DNA of 18,878 bases from Flavobacteriaceae bacterium. GTDB taxonomy: Bacteria > Bacteroidota > Bacteroidia > Flavobacteriales > Weeksellaceae. The position numbers and the translations under genes are program-made. Location: assembly GCA_031273305.1 (NCBI GenBank), contig JAISSC010000052.1:1-18878 (forward strand), given 5' to 3'. Positions within the stretch are counted from its first letter, which is position 1, and each line of letters starts with the position of its first letter. Positions 7,197 to 15,871 of this stretch are shown here, piece after piece. A model generated the notes under the pieces. The model did not search any database. It saw only the letters and a program-made list of their open reading frames with translations, and was not told the origin of the DNA.

Positions 7197-9227
7197 CTAT
7201 TTTAGAAGCTGGTATGCAATTAATGCAGAAACATATGCAATTCCGGTCATTGCAAATAATTGAATAATAGGCCATTTCCATGAGTTAGTTTCCTTTTTCA
7301 CAACAGCCAGTGTGCTTACGCATTGCATAGCGAAAGCATAGAATAACATGATAGACACTCCCGTAGCCAGATTAAAAGTCGGTTCCCCCGTATTGTAATT
7401 AAGGTCTTTCCTCATAAGTTCCTTTAGTTTAAGGTTTTCCTCTCCATCGTCCTCCATGCTGTATATGGAAGCAATGGTTCCTACAAATACCTCCCTTGCA
7501 GCAAAGGAAGAGAGAATACCAATGTCTATTTTCCAGTCATATCCCAAAGGTTCAAAGACCGGTTCGATTGCTTTCCCGAACTTACCCAGATAAGAATCTT
7601 TCAGAGAAGTATCCGCAAAATAGTTTGTTTTTCCATTATCTTCGCTTATTCCGAAAGTGCCCAATGCCCAAAGTATAACGCTTACCGCAATTATAATTTT
7701 TCCTGCGCTGGCAATGAAACTCCACGATTTTTCAAATAATCCGTAAAAGACATTTCTCCAGAAAGGAACCTTATAACTCGGCATGTCCAGTATAAGATAA
7801 CTTCTATATTTGGATTTAATGAGTTTATTCGCAATAGCTGCCCCGATGAAAGCCATAATTACTCCCAGCAGATACATAGCCATCATAACGAATCCCTGAA
7901 GATTGAAGAATCCTTCACCTTTGGGAATGATTAAAGCAATTATGATGGAATACACAGGAAGCCTTGCAGAACAGGTAATAAAAGGGGTAACCAGAATAGT
8001 TATCAACCTCTCTTTGGAATTTTCGATATTCCGTGCGGACATGATCGCAGGTATGGCACAGGCTGCTCCGGATAAAAGAGGAACCACGCTCTTTCCGTTT
8101 AATCCCACAGGTCGGAACCATCTATCCATAAGAAACACTACCCTTGCCATATAGCCACTTTCTTCCATTATTAACAAGAAGAAAAATAAGATAGCAATTT
8201 GAGGAATAAAGACGACTACGCCGCTGATTCCGGGTACAATGCCATGAGCAATAAGTTCTAAGACCGGCCCTTCGGGAAGAAGTTTAGTCAATAATTTCCC
8301 GCTGTCGGCAAAAATACCCTCTATCCAATCCTGAGGATAACTGGATAAATAGAATAAAGACTGGAATATTAAAAATAAGATACAGAAGAAGATAAAGTAA
8401 CCCCAGAAATGATGAGTAACGATTTTATCCACTTTGTTGGTAAACGTTTGATGAGTAGGGTCTTTATAAACTATTTTTTCTACCAGATCATCTATCAATT
8501 GATGTCGGGAGATTGTTTCCCTGAGTTGTAATCTTTTAGGGATAAGTTTGTATTTCTTTACGATTTTAGTAACAGTATCCCGGTATTTTTCAGGAACATT
8601 TCCAATTTTGACCTGTGACAAAAACAGCCATGCGAGATAATCATTTATATGGGCTTCGGTTTTAAATTCCTCAACCGCCTTACGGTATTCCTCAGGATAT
8701 TGAAAAGATTGTTTAGGTTCTTGTGAAATGCCTTTATTTATGATCTCTTTCAGGTCGTCTATTCCTTTTCCCTTGCGGGAGCTGACCAGAACCACCGGAG
8801 CATCAAAATATTTTGGTATATTTTCCTCGCGTATTAAGATTCCCTCCTTCTCAATGCTGTCTATCTGATTGATAACCAATATGGTCGGGATTTTCAGGTC
8901 TTTGACTTGTTCATATAAAAAAAGACTTCTTTTCATATTATGAACATCTCCGACTACAATTATAAAATCCGGGTAATCAGGATGTTCGGGGTTAGACAAA
9001 ATGTTGAGCACTACTTCCTCATCAGCGGAAGACGGACAAAGGCTATACGTTCCCGGAAGGTCGATCAAAGTATAACCAACACCTTTGTAGTTGAACTTTC
9101 CTTTTTTCTTTTCAACTGTAATTCCCGGATAGTTCCCGGTTTTTTGGTGCAATCCGCTTAACTGATTAAAAAGAGTTGTCTTTCCCGCATTCGGATTTCC
9201 CGCAAGAACAATGGTTTTGGTGCTCAT
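7197..9227 (-). CDS. feoB: ferrous iron transport protein B
   Basis: FeoB is the inner-membrane Fe(II) transporter with an N-terminal G-protein domain. It has 676 residues, on the short side of the family. The GTPase motifs are G1 GNPNAGKTTL (10-19), G2 within NYPGITVEKKKG (32-43), G3 DLPG (56-59), G4 NQID (120-123) and G5 SSRKG (149-153). A helical GDI-like spacer (about 170-265) follows. From about 272 there are several membrane helices with both Gate-type motifs: LLSGAACAIPAIMSARN (384-400, Cys390) and PFITCSARLPVY (415-426, Cys419). All expected motifs are present. It sits 6 bp after feoA in one operon. Confidence 0.96.
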   Translation of the reverse strand: MSTKTIVLAGNPNAGKTTLFNQLSGLHQKTGNYPGITVEKKKGKFNYKGVGYTLIDLPGTYSLCPSSADEEVVLNILSNPEHPDYPDFIIVVGDVHNMKRSLFLYEQVKDLKIPTILVINQIDSIEKEGILIREENIPKYFDAPVVLVSSRKGKGIDDLKEIINKGISQEPKQSFQYPEEYRKAVEEFKTEAHINDYLAWLFLSQVKIGNVPEKYRDTVTKIVKKYKLIPKRLQLRETISRHQLIDDLVEKIVYKDPTHQTFTNKVDKIVTHHFWGYFIFFCILFLIFQSLFYLSSYPQDWIEGIFADSGKLLTKLLPEGPVLELIAHGIVPGISGVVVFIPQIAILFFFLLIMEESGYMARVVFLMDRWFRPVGLNGKSVVPLLSGAACAIPAIMSARNIENSKERLITILVTPFITCSARLPVYSIIIALIIPKGEGFFNLQGFVMMAMYLLGVIMAFIGAAIANKLIKSKYRSYLILDMPSYKVPFWRNVFYGLFEKSWSFIASAGKIIIAVSVILWALGTFGISEDNGKTNYFADTSLKDSYLGKFGKAIEPVFEPLGYDWKIDIGILSSFAAREVFVGTIASIYSMEDDGEENLKLKELMRKDLNYNTGEPTFNLATGVSIMLFYAFAMQCVSTLAVVKKETNSWKWPIIQLFAMTGIAYVSALIAYQLLK

Positions 9228-9233
9228 TTTATC

Positions 9234-9479
9234 TTATTCCAGTTCTATCAATATGCAGTTTGCTTCTTCTTCTCGCAGCATGATGGTGCTTTTTTCTTTT
9301 CCGTATTCAAGATATAAAGGTCCGTTCCAGGGAGCCTGACGTTTTAATCTGACGGATACTCCGGGAACGATTCCCATTTCTAAAATTTTTGCAGGAATAT
9401 CCTCTTCAGAGAAACCTACAACTTTAGCTTTCTGGGTTGGCTTTAATATTGAAAGAGAATTATTTTTGATGGACATCAT
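9234..9479 (-). CDS. feoA: ferrous iron transport protein A
   Basis: This 81-residue cytoplasmic protein has the SH3-like FeoA fold. KAKVVGFSEEDIPAKILEMG (18-37) followed by IVPGVSVRLKRQAPWNGPL matches the family core, and a TIMLREEEANCILIEL strand pair closes the fold. FeoA is required with FeoB for Fe(II) uptake and probably interacts with its G domain. The start may be either of two adjacent ATG codons (9479 or 9476). It leads the feoAB operon from a TATATTTG promoter. No Fur or DtxR operator could be recognised by eye. Confidence 0.92.
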   Translation of the reverse strand: MMSIKNNSLSILKPTQKAKVVGFSEEDIPAKILEMGIVPGVSVRLKRQAPWNGPLYLEYGKEKSTIMLREEEANCILIELE

Positions 9480-9511
9480 ATTATTTAAAAATGCTATCTG
9501 TAACTTTTGTG

Positions 9512-9519
9512 CAAATATA
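9512..9519 (-). promoter_or_regulatory. -7 promoter element of feoAB
   Basis: The minus strand reads TATATTTG, a perfect TAnnTTTG match 32 bp upstream of the feoA start. The predicted leader is about 27 nt. Confidence 0.5.
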
Positions 9520-9670
9520 GGAATTGTTTGTACTTAATCTAATTCAGTGCCTTAAATTTTTATGAAATTTAATATATTTAACAGAATAATATTACTTTTA
9601 CAATCTTAATGTAGATTATCAAAATTAAAAAAATGGAAAGTATAATGTCAAAAATATATTAAGATTCATA

Positions 9671-9678
9671 TAGATTTG
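9671..9678 (+). promoter_or_regulatory. -7 promoter element of the FadL-like gene
   Basis: TAGATTTG matches TAnnTTTG, 34 bp before the ATG at 9713. The implied leader is about 28 nt. It is divergent from the feoAB promoter about 150 bp away. Confidence 0.45.
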
Positions 9679-9712
9679 TGAAAACTATCAAACTACAAAT
9701 AAAATATAATTT

Positions 9713-10954
9713 ATGAAGAAAAGAATTTTTTTATTAATACTTTTTATAACATTTAGTACCTTACAGGCAGGAGGGTTCAGAGTGTCTCTTCAAGGAGTTA
9801 GACAGGCAGCTATGGCGCATACTAGTGCACATACACGAGATGCAAGTGTAGCATTTTTTAATCCTGCCGGAATTGCATTTATACCCTCAAAACTCAGTAT
9901 TTCCGCAGGGGCATTCGGCGTATTTGGAAAAGCCGAATATCAAAACATATCTACCCTGTATAAAGCAGAAACAGATAATCCGGTTAGTACTCCTATGGCT
10001 TTCAACATAGCCTACAAAGCAACAGACCAATTATCTGTGGGTTTTAGCTTGACTACTCCTTTCGGAAGTGCGGTAGATTGGGGCGAAAACTGGGCAGGAA
10101 AAGATTTGGTTACCAGCATAGAACTGAGGTCTTTTTTCTTTCAGCCGACCGTAGCATATCGTTTCAATGATTGGTTCAGTGTCGGAGTAGGATACATTCA
10201 TGCCGTAGGAAGTGTGAATTTACAAAAAGCCATTTCAGCCGTTGACGGAAAAATGATATTGGAAGATAAAGATGCCACAGGGAATGGTTTCAATCTCGGA
10301 ATGTATTTTAAACCAACTAAAAATTTAGACATAAGCATTGCATATCGTTCCAGAATAGATATGGATGCAGTACATGGTACGGCAAAATTTGAAGTACCAC
10401 AGTCCCTTATAGGAAGCGACCTGTTTGCAACAGCAGATGATAGATTCAACGGTTTATTGCCGCTTGCATCCGAGTTCACTCTGGGTCTGACTTACAGGAT
10501 ATTGCCTAAATGGTCGATTTCCGCAGACTGGAATGCTTCCGGATGGGAGAGATACAGGAATCTGGTGTTTGATTTTGAACAAAACAAGGTGGGAAATGAC
10601 CCCAAAGACCCTACAATTTCATCCTCCCCGAAAAATTATAAAACTTCCTATTCATTTAGATTCGGTACCGAATATTTACCAACGGAAGATTTAGCACTTA
10701 GGTTAGGATATTACCATGACCAATCTCCGGTAAAAGATGAGTACTGGAATCCGGAAACTCCAAGTACGGATAACAACGCAGTAACCGGAGGAATAGGATA
10801 CAGTTTTTTCAATAAAAAATTAATGTTGGATTTAACGGGAATTTATTACGTAGGTAAACCAAGAAAGGTAGCCAATGAATTTTATAATTTTTTTGGAGAA
10901 GCTAAGTTGAGTAGCTTTATGGTGGGATTTGGATTAACATGGAACCCGTTTTAA
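9713..10954 (+). CDS. OmpP1/FadL-family outer membrane transporter
   Basis: The protein is 413 residues with a Sec signal peptide (MKKRIFLLILFITFSTLQA, cleavage near 19). It then has the FadL-type N-terminal hatch GGFRVSLQGVRQAAMAHTSA and the typical ASVAFFNPAGIAF segment (45-57). The remainder is alternating amphipathic beta strands ending in an aromatic residue (WNPF), as expected for a 14-stranded outer-membrane barrel. FadL homologues move long-chain fatty acids or other hydrophobic molecules inward; the substrate here is unknown. A GDSL lipoprotein gene follows after 27 bp, suggesting the two work together on a lipid-like substrate. Confidence 0.9.
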   Translation: MKKRIFLLILFITFSTLQAGGFRVSLQGVRQAAMAHTSAHTRDASVAFFNPAGIAFIPSKLSISAGAFGVFGKAEYQNISTLYKAETDNPVSTPMAFNIAYKATDQLSVGFSLTTPFGSAVDWGENWAGKDLVTSIELRSFFFQPTVAYRFNDWFSVGVGYIHAVGSVNLQKAISAVDGKMILEDKDATGNGFNLGMYFKPTKNLDISIAYRSRIDMDAVHGTAKFEVPQSLIGSDLFATADDRFNGLLPLASEFTLGLTYRILPKWSISADWNASGWERYRNLVFDFEQNKVGNDPKDPTISSSPKNYKTSYSFRFGTEYLPTEDLALRLGYYHDQSPVKDEYWNPETPSTDNNAVTGGIGYSFFNKKLMLDLTGIYYVGKPRKVANEFYNFFGEAKLSSFMVGFGLTWNPF

Positions 10955-10981
10955 ACTTAAGTAAAAATTAAAAAAGAAGAA

Positions 10982-12487
10982 ATGAGAAAATATATAGCAT
11001 ACGTATTATTCAGTTTTTTAGTAATAAACATATCATGTAATAACGATTTTGATGAAGAAGTTTCCGATGTAGTAGTAAAATCGGGGCAGGCGGATTTTAC
11101 CCGGTATGTAGCCTTAGGAAATTCATTAACTTCCGGATTTAGGGATAATGCCCTCTATATTTCAGGACAACAAGAATCCTTTCCTGCAATGCTTGCAGAG
11201 CAGATGAAACAAGCCGGAGGGGGAGATTTTAAAATTCCTTTTATGGCAGATGAATTAGGAGGCATACCCTCAGCTAATGTAGAGAATAAGAAAATATTAG
11301 CGATAATTAACGGAAGTTTATCTCCGGTAACGGCATCCGGAACGGGAGCTACGACATTAGACAATATTTATTCACAAGGGCCTTATCAGAATATGGGGGT
11401 TCCCGGTGCCAGGTCTTTTCACTTGGTTGTTCCGGGATATGGAAACCCTGCAAACTTACCTTCAGGAACGGCAAATCCTTACTTCGTACGGTTTGCTTCC
11501 GATCCGAATACTACCATTCTGGCAGATGCCGTATCCCAAAATCCTACTTTCTTTTCCCTGTGGATAGGAAATAATGATGTGTTGGAATATGCTACCTCCG
11601 GAGGAGACGGTTCTTATTCAATTACCGATGCAGCTATCTTCCAGACAGCTTATACCGCTTTGGTTCAGGGATTAACTTCCAACGGAGCCAAAGGAGTAGT
11701 CGCTAATTTACCTGACGTAACCGGCATTCCATTTTTCACCACCGTACCATACAATGCCTTAAGTCCGCAAAGCCTTACGGCTTCCAATCCTAATCAGATA
11801 GATATATTGAATGCGGCATTTGCCCAGTTGAACCAGATATTTATAGCTTTGGGCTATCCCGAAAGAAAGGTAGTTTATTCGGCTACGCAGGCAAATCCTG
11901 TTTTAATTAAAGATAAAGATTTGACGGATTTAGGAGCACAAATAACAGCCATATTGTCATCAAACGGAATGCCTGCTCAACAGGCGGCTTTATATGGTTC
12001 CCTTTATGGACAATCCAGACAAACTACTAACGCTGACTATTTATTGTTGACTTCCTCCGGAGTTTTAGGGAAACCTAATACGGCTGCCATACAAGCCGGA
12101 ATACCTTCCGATCTGGCTATTAACGGAGTTACTTATCCGCTCGAGGATAAATGGGCGTTGACGAAAACAGAAGCAGAAAATATAAGCACAGCCACAAAAA
12201 ACTTTAATTCCATTATTAAAGAATTAGCCGGTCAGTATCATTTAGCTTTCGCCGATATTAATTCACTGATGGTAGATTTGAGCAAACAGTCCGGAATAAC
12301 GTACGAAGGAGTGACCTATACCGCTAAATTTGTAACCGGAGGAGCATTTTCTTTGGATGGAGTTCATCTCACCGGAAGAGGATATGCTTTTATAGCCAAT
12401 GAATTTATAAAAGCTATCAATAAAGAATATGATTCAAATTTGCCTCAGATAAATCCTAATGTATATCAGGGAGTTAAGTTTCCATAA
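10982..12487 (+). CDS. SGNH/GDSL-family hydrolase lipoprotein
   Basis: This is a 501-residue predicted lipoprotein with lipobox NISC (acylated Cys19). SGNH blocks are visible. Block I is ALGNSLTSG (44-52), with nucleophile Ser48 and Asn in place of the usual Asp of GDS. A block II glycine sits in NMGVPGARS (137-145). Block III is GNND (196-199). Block V is DGVHLT (459-464), with catalytic Asp459 and His462. A long insertion lies between blocks III and V (about 265-400). Likely an esterase, lipase or acylhydrolase exposed to the periplasm or cell surface. Its position directly behind the FadL-like gene fits release of fatty acids for uptake, but this is inference. A palindromic terminator follows. 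Confidence 0.88.
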   Translation: MRKYIAYVLFSFLVINISCNNDFDEEVSDVVVKSGQADFTRYVALGNSLTSGFRDNALYISGQQESFPAMLAEQMKQAGGGDFKIPFMADELGGIPSANVENKKILAIINGSLSPVTASGTGATTLDNIYSQGPYQNMGVPGARSFHLVVPGYGNPANLPSGTANPYFVRFASDPNTTILADAVSQNPTFFSLWIGNNDVLEYATSGGDGSYSITDAAIFQTAYTALVQGLTSNGAKGVVANLPDVTGIPFFTTVPYNALSPQSLTASNPNQIDILNAAFAQLNQIFIALGYPERKVVYSATQANPVLIKDKDLTDLGAQITAILSSNGMPAQQAALYGSLYGQSRQTTNADYLLLTSSGVLGKPNTAAIQAGIPSDLAINGVTYPLEDKWALTKTEAENISTATKNFNSIIKELAGQYHLAFADINSLMVDLSKQSGITYEGVTYTAKFVTGGAFSLDGVHLTGRGYAFIANEFIKAINKEYDSNLPQINPNVYQGVKFP

Positions 12488-12520
12488 AGTTATAAAATAA
12501 GACTGAAATTATAAGTAATT

Positions 12521-12551
12521 AAAAACTGAACAAAATTTTGTTCAGTTTTTT
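12521..12551. terminator. perfect 15-bp palindromic terminator
   Basis: AAAAACTGAACAAAA (12521-12535) is the exact reverse complement of TTTTGTTCAGTTTTT (12536-12550), and a further T follows. With A-rich and T-rich arms it can act as an intrinsic terminator. It ends the FadL-GDSL operon and separates it from prs. Confidence 0.75.
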
Positions 12552-12573
12552 AATTTTATGAATAAAAAAATTA

Positions 12574-12581
12574 TAAATTTG
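12574..12581 (+). promoter_or_regulatory. -7 promoter element of prs-rplY
   Basis: TAAATTTG, an exact TAnnTTTG match, lies 39 bp before the prs ATG and just after the terminator, giving an inferred leader of about 34 nt. Confidence 0.5.
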
Positions 12582-12620
12582 CAACATTCGTTTTTAGAAA
12601 CCATTTTTTAACTAACATAA

Positions 12621-13556
12621 ATGATGCAACCGGTTCATATATTCTCTATTAGAGAAAGTGTTTCTTTGGCAGAAAAAATATCACAAAGTTATGGACTGCC
12701 TTTAGGAAAAATGAGTTTCCTTGATTTTAGCGATGGGGAATATCAACCTTGTTTGGAGGAATCCGTAAGAGGATCACGGGTTTTTATTATAGGTTCCACC
12801 TTCCCACCTGCGGATAATTTAATGGAAATGTTATTGATGATCGATGCTGCGAAAAGAGCGTCAGCAGATAAAATTACGGCAGTGATCCCTTATTTTGGGT
12901 TGGCACGTCAGGATAGAAAAGATAAACCCCGTGTTCCGATAGGAGCTAAGCTGGTGGCAAATCTTTTAAGTGCAGCCGGTGCGACGAGAGTAATGACCAT
13001 GGATTTGCATGCAGATCAGATTCAGGGATTTTTTGAGATCCCGGTCGACCATTTATTTGCCTCTGCTATTTTTATCGATTATGTAAGGTCTCTAAAACTA
13101 GATAACCTTACTATTGCCTCACCGGACATGGGAGGAGCAAAAAGAGCCAGAACTTACGCAGGTTACCTGAGTGCAGATGTGGTTATTTGCTATAAAGAGA
13201 GAAAGCAAGCCAATAATGTTGATTACATGACATTGATAGGAGATGTAAAAGACAGGAACGTTATCTTGGTGGATGACATGATAGACACGGCAGGAACCTT
13301 AACTAAGGCAGCCGATATTATTATGGATGCCGGAGCCTTGAGCGTAAGGGCTATGGCTACTCATCCGGTATTTTCAGGCGGTGCTTATGACAAAATTAAT
13401 AATTCTAAATTGCAGGAGGTAATTGTAACAGATTCAATTCCTTTAAAAAATACTTCTATAAGTAAAATAAAAGTATTAACTTGCGCCTCCCTGTTTGGAG
13501 AGGTTATGAACCTGGTACATAACAGAGAATCAATAAGTACAAAATTTATAATGTAA
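12621..13556 (+). CDS. prs: ribose-phosphate pyrophosphokinase (PRPP synthetase)
   Basis: The enzyme converts ribose 5-phosphate and ATP to PRPP and AMP, feeding purine, pyrimidine, NAD, histidine and tryptophan synthesis. It is 311 residues, a normal class I length. Visible motifs are FSDGEYQP (36-43), the catalytic flexible loop YFGLARQDRKDKPRVPIGAK (91-110), the divalent-cation site region DLHADQIQGFF (128-138) and the PRPP-binding loop VDDMIDTAGT (217-226). Two consecutive ATG codons (12621 and 12624) are possible starts. rplY follows after 8 bp, a common arrangement in Bacteroidota, and the two share a promoter upstream and a terminator downstream. Confidence 0.96.
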   Translation: MMQPVHIFSIRESVSLAEKISQSYGLPLGKMSFLDFSDGEYQPCLEESVRGSRVFIIGSTFPPADNLMEMLLMIDAAKRASADKITAVIPYFGLARQDRKDKPRVPIGAKLVANLLSAAGATRVMTMDLHADQIQGFFEIPVDHLFASAIFIDYVRSLKLDNLTIASPDMGGAKRARTYAGYLSADVVICYKERKQANNVDYMTLIGDVKDRNVILVDDMIDTAGTLTKAADIIMDAGALSVRAMATHPVFSGGAYDKINNSKLQEVIVTDSIPLKNTSISKIKVLTCASLFGEVMNLVHNRESISTKFIM

Positions 13557-13564
13557 ATTATTTT

Positions 13565-14164
13565 ATGAAATCAATTACAATTCAAGGAGAAAAAAGAGAA
13601 AGCGTAGGCAAGAATTCATCAAAAGCCTTACGTAATGCTGAAAAAGTTCCTTGTGTTGTTTATGGAGAAAAGGAAGTATTACACTTCTCTACCGAAGAAA
13701 AAAACTTTAAGAATTTGGTTTACACTCCCGAAGCACACACAGTTACTTTAGAAGTAGATGGAAAAAAGATTGAAAGTATTCTACAAGATGTACAATTCCA
13801 TCCGGTATCAGACAGGATCATTCATGCAGATTTTTATGAATTAAATCCCGGTAAGCCGGTTACGATGGAAGTGCCCGTAGTTATCACAGGGCGTGCAAAA
13901 GGAGTAGTAAGAGGAGGAGCTTTACGGGTTAGTTTGAGAAAACTTAAAGTAAAAGCAGTTCCTGCAAATCTTCCGGATGAAATAGTAGTGGATGTGACTT
14001 CCTTAGATGTAGGAAATAAATTTGAAGTTTCTAAAATAGAAAAAGATAATTTCCAGATATTACATCCTGCTAATACGGTTATAGCCTCAGTTAGAACTTC
14101 ACGAAATGTGAAAACAGGCCCTGAAGAAGAAGCTCCGGGAGGAGAAGAAGCTGCCGGTGAATAA
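13565..14164 (+). CDS. rplY: 50S ribosomal protein L25 / general stress protein Ctc
   Basis: This 199-residue protein is the long, two-domain (TL5/Ctc) form. Residues about 1-90 form the 5S rRNA-binding L25 domain, with VPCVVYG (28-34) and DVQFHPVSDRIIHADFYEL (75-93). Residues about 95-175 are the C-terminal beta domain, with a GVVRGGAL segment (113-120) and LPDEIVVDVTSLDVG. It ends in a Glu/Gly-rich acidic tail (186-199), common in this group. It binds 5S rRNA in the large ribosomal subunit. It is second in the prs operon; the pth gene often found next in relatives is absent here, as a terminator and an opposite-strand gene follow. Confidence 0.95.
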   Translation: MKSITIQGEKRESVGKNSSKALRNAEKVPCVVYGEKEVLHFSTEEKNFKNLVYTPEAHTVTLEVDGKKIESILQDVQFHPVSDRIIHADFYELNPGKPVTMEVPVVITGRAKGVVRGGALRVSLRKLKVKAVPANLPDEIVVDVTSLDVGNKFEVSKIEKDNFQILHPANTVIASVRTSRNVKTGPEEEAPGGEEAAGE

Positions 14165-14198
14165 CAGGAATCCGGGATAGAAACCGATAAACGTAAAA

Positions 14199-14235
14199 AC
14201 AAAAGTTATCCGAACATGGATAACTTTTGTTTTTT
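14199..14235 (+). terminator. rho-independent terminator of prs-rplY
   Basis: ACAAAAGTTATCC (14199-14211) pairs with GGATAACTTTTGT (14218-14230), a 13-bp perfect stem with a 6-nt loop, followed by five more T (14231-14235). Confidence 0.88.
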
Positions 14236-14331
14236 ATGCTTATGCACATCTATGACATTTATGAATGTCCTGACCGGAGTTGAGTAATCTATTCCTACTT
14301 GAAAAAAAACTCAGGTCAACTTCTCCGTTAT

Positions 14332-15741
14332 TTATTGTGAAAGTTCCGGGTTTGTTTTTTTCTTGATATTACATCCGACAAATCCGTACCACATCAGATA
14401 AGCATAACAAAAAAGAGGCAGAATAAAAGCAATATGGCTGTTAGTGTAATCTGCTATCAAACCTTGCAACGGAGGCAATAAGGCTCCTCCGAGAATCATC
14501 ATTACCAATAGGGAAGAACCTTGTGAGGTGTATTTTCCCAATCCGTTGATGGCAAGAGTAAAAATAGTCGGGAACATTATGGAGTTGAATAATCCTACTC
14601 CTAAAATAGCCCAAAGGGAGATAGTTCCGCTTGAGATCAACATAATAAATATCAATATCATACTTGCTCCTGCAAAGTAGCTTAATGTTCTGGAAGGAAC
14701 GGAACGTGCAGCGATAAATACGGCATAGTTCAATACGAGGAATATAAGGAAATAGCCCACTTCTTTTATAGATATTCCCGTTATGGTGAAAATTAAGATA
14801 AAAGAAGCAATGGCAGCTACTGCCATTAACGTATATTTTTTTACTCCTTCCATGTCACTCATGGATATAGACCCCATAAAACGACCTATCATTGCTCCTC
14901 CCCAATAGAAAGCGAGGAAAGATGAGGCGGCATTCTCTGTAAGTCCTTGAAATTCTTTCATATAAGAAACAAGATTACTTCCGATAGTAACTTCTCCTCC
15001 CACATAAAAGAAAATTCCTAACATCCCGAAAACCAAGTGCGGATATTGAAGAGCACCGGCTTTTTTATCCAATTTTTCTGAGGAATCTTCGACATTTCCA
15101 TTGGGAATTTTTGAAATAAATATGACTACTGCCAGAAGCAACAATACACCCGCTAAAAACAAATAAGGAATTTTTACCGCACCGGCTTCTACTGCTATGG
15201 ATGCTTCCTTTGGGACAAAATACTTAAAGATAAAATATCCTCCTATAACAGGAGCAATGGTTGTACCTAAAGAATTAAATGCCTGTGAAAGGTTTAAACG
15301 ACTGGACGCCGTCTCCGGTTTTCCTAATAGTGAAACCAATGGATTAGCCGCAATTTGCAGAAACGTAAAACCACTGCCCAATAAGAATAAGGCTAAAAGA
15401 AAAGTTCCGAATTTCGGAGTACTGCTTCCCGCTTCCATAAAAAACAACAAACAAGCAAGGGCAGAAATTATCAATCCCGCCATGACCGTATTTTTATATC
15501 CTATTTTTGAAATAGGGTCTCCAAATGTAGCCGAGACGATGAAATATATCAATGAGATAATAAAATATGCCACGAAAAATGCTAATTGCACCAGGTTAGC
15601 CTGAAAGTGAGTAAGAGAAAAAACTCCTTTTAGAAATGGAATTAGAATATCATTCAGGCAGGTGATGAACCCCCACATAAAAAATAATGTGGTCAATGTG
15701 ATTAAGGGAATTGTATAATTTGTTGATTTTATATTGTTCAT
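14332..15741 (-). CDS. MFS sugar:proton symporter, FucP/GluP family
   Basis: This 469-residue major facilitator protein has about twelve hydrophobic segments. The N-terminal signature WGFITCLNDILIPFLK (23-38) is the FucP-family motif; Asp31 matches the proton-coupling Asp46 of E. coli FucP. NLSQAFNSLGTTIAP (150-164) matches the conserved region of helix 5. Where E. coli FucP has Glu135 (in LETAANP) this protein has Gln129 (LQIAANP), as I recall for glucose/galactose (GluP-type) members, so hexose uptake is a better guess than fucose. It is an inner-membrane importer. The gene lies 130 bp after an outer-membrane barrel gene on the same strand, with no internal promoter seen, so the two may form one uptake operon. 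Confidence 0.88.
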   Translation of the reverse strand: MNNIKSTNYTIPLITLTTLFFMWGFITCLNDILIPFLKGVFSLTHFQANLVQLAFFVAYFIISLIYFIVSATFGDPISKIGYKNTVMAGLIISALACLLFFMEAGSSTPKFGTFLLALFLLGSGFTFLQIAANPLVSLLGKPETASSRLNLSQAFNSLGTTIAPVIGGYFIFKYFVPKEASIAVEAGAVKIPYLFLAGVLLLLAVVIFISKIPNGNVEDSSEKLDKKAGALQYPHLVFGMLGIFFYVGGEVTIGSNLVSYMKEFQGLTENAASSFLAFYWGGAMIGRFMGSISMSDMEGVKKYTLMAVAAIASFILIFTITGISIKEVGYFLIFLVLNYAVFIAARSVPSRTLSYFAGASMILIFIMLISSGTISLWAILGVGLFNSIMFPTIFTLAINGLGKYTSQGSSLLVMMILGGALLPPLQGLIADYTNSHIAFILPLFCYAYLMWYGFVGCNIKKKTNPELSQ

Positions 15742-15796
15742 GATAAAAAGGTATTTTTTGTAATTTATAATTTAATAATTTATTCTTCTAAATAGG

Positions 15797-15839
15797 CTTT
15801 ATGACACATAAACGTCTTATTGTTGTGGATGTCATAAAG
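15797..15839. repeat. inverted repeat between barrel and MFS genes
   Basis: CTTTATGACA (15797-15806) is the exact reverse complement of TGTCATAAAG (15830-15839), separated by 23 bp. No T-run follows on the minus strand, so it is not a typical terminator. It could be an operator or an mRNA-processing hairpin giving different levels of the two gene products. Confidence 0.5.
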
Positions 15840-15871
15840 TTACGACTTAATATATAAATTACCAACTATTT

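Noticed and set aside
14264..14331. Terminator for the MFS gene
   Set aside because: A run of eight T is present on the minus strand near 14305, but the sequence before it forms no good stem.
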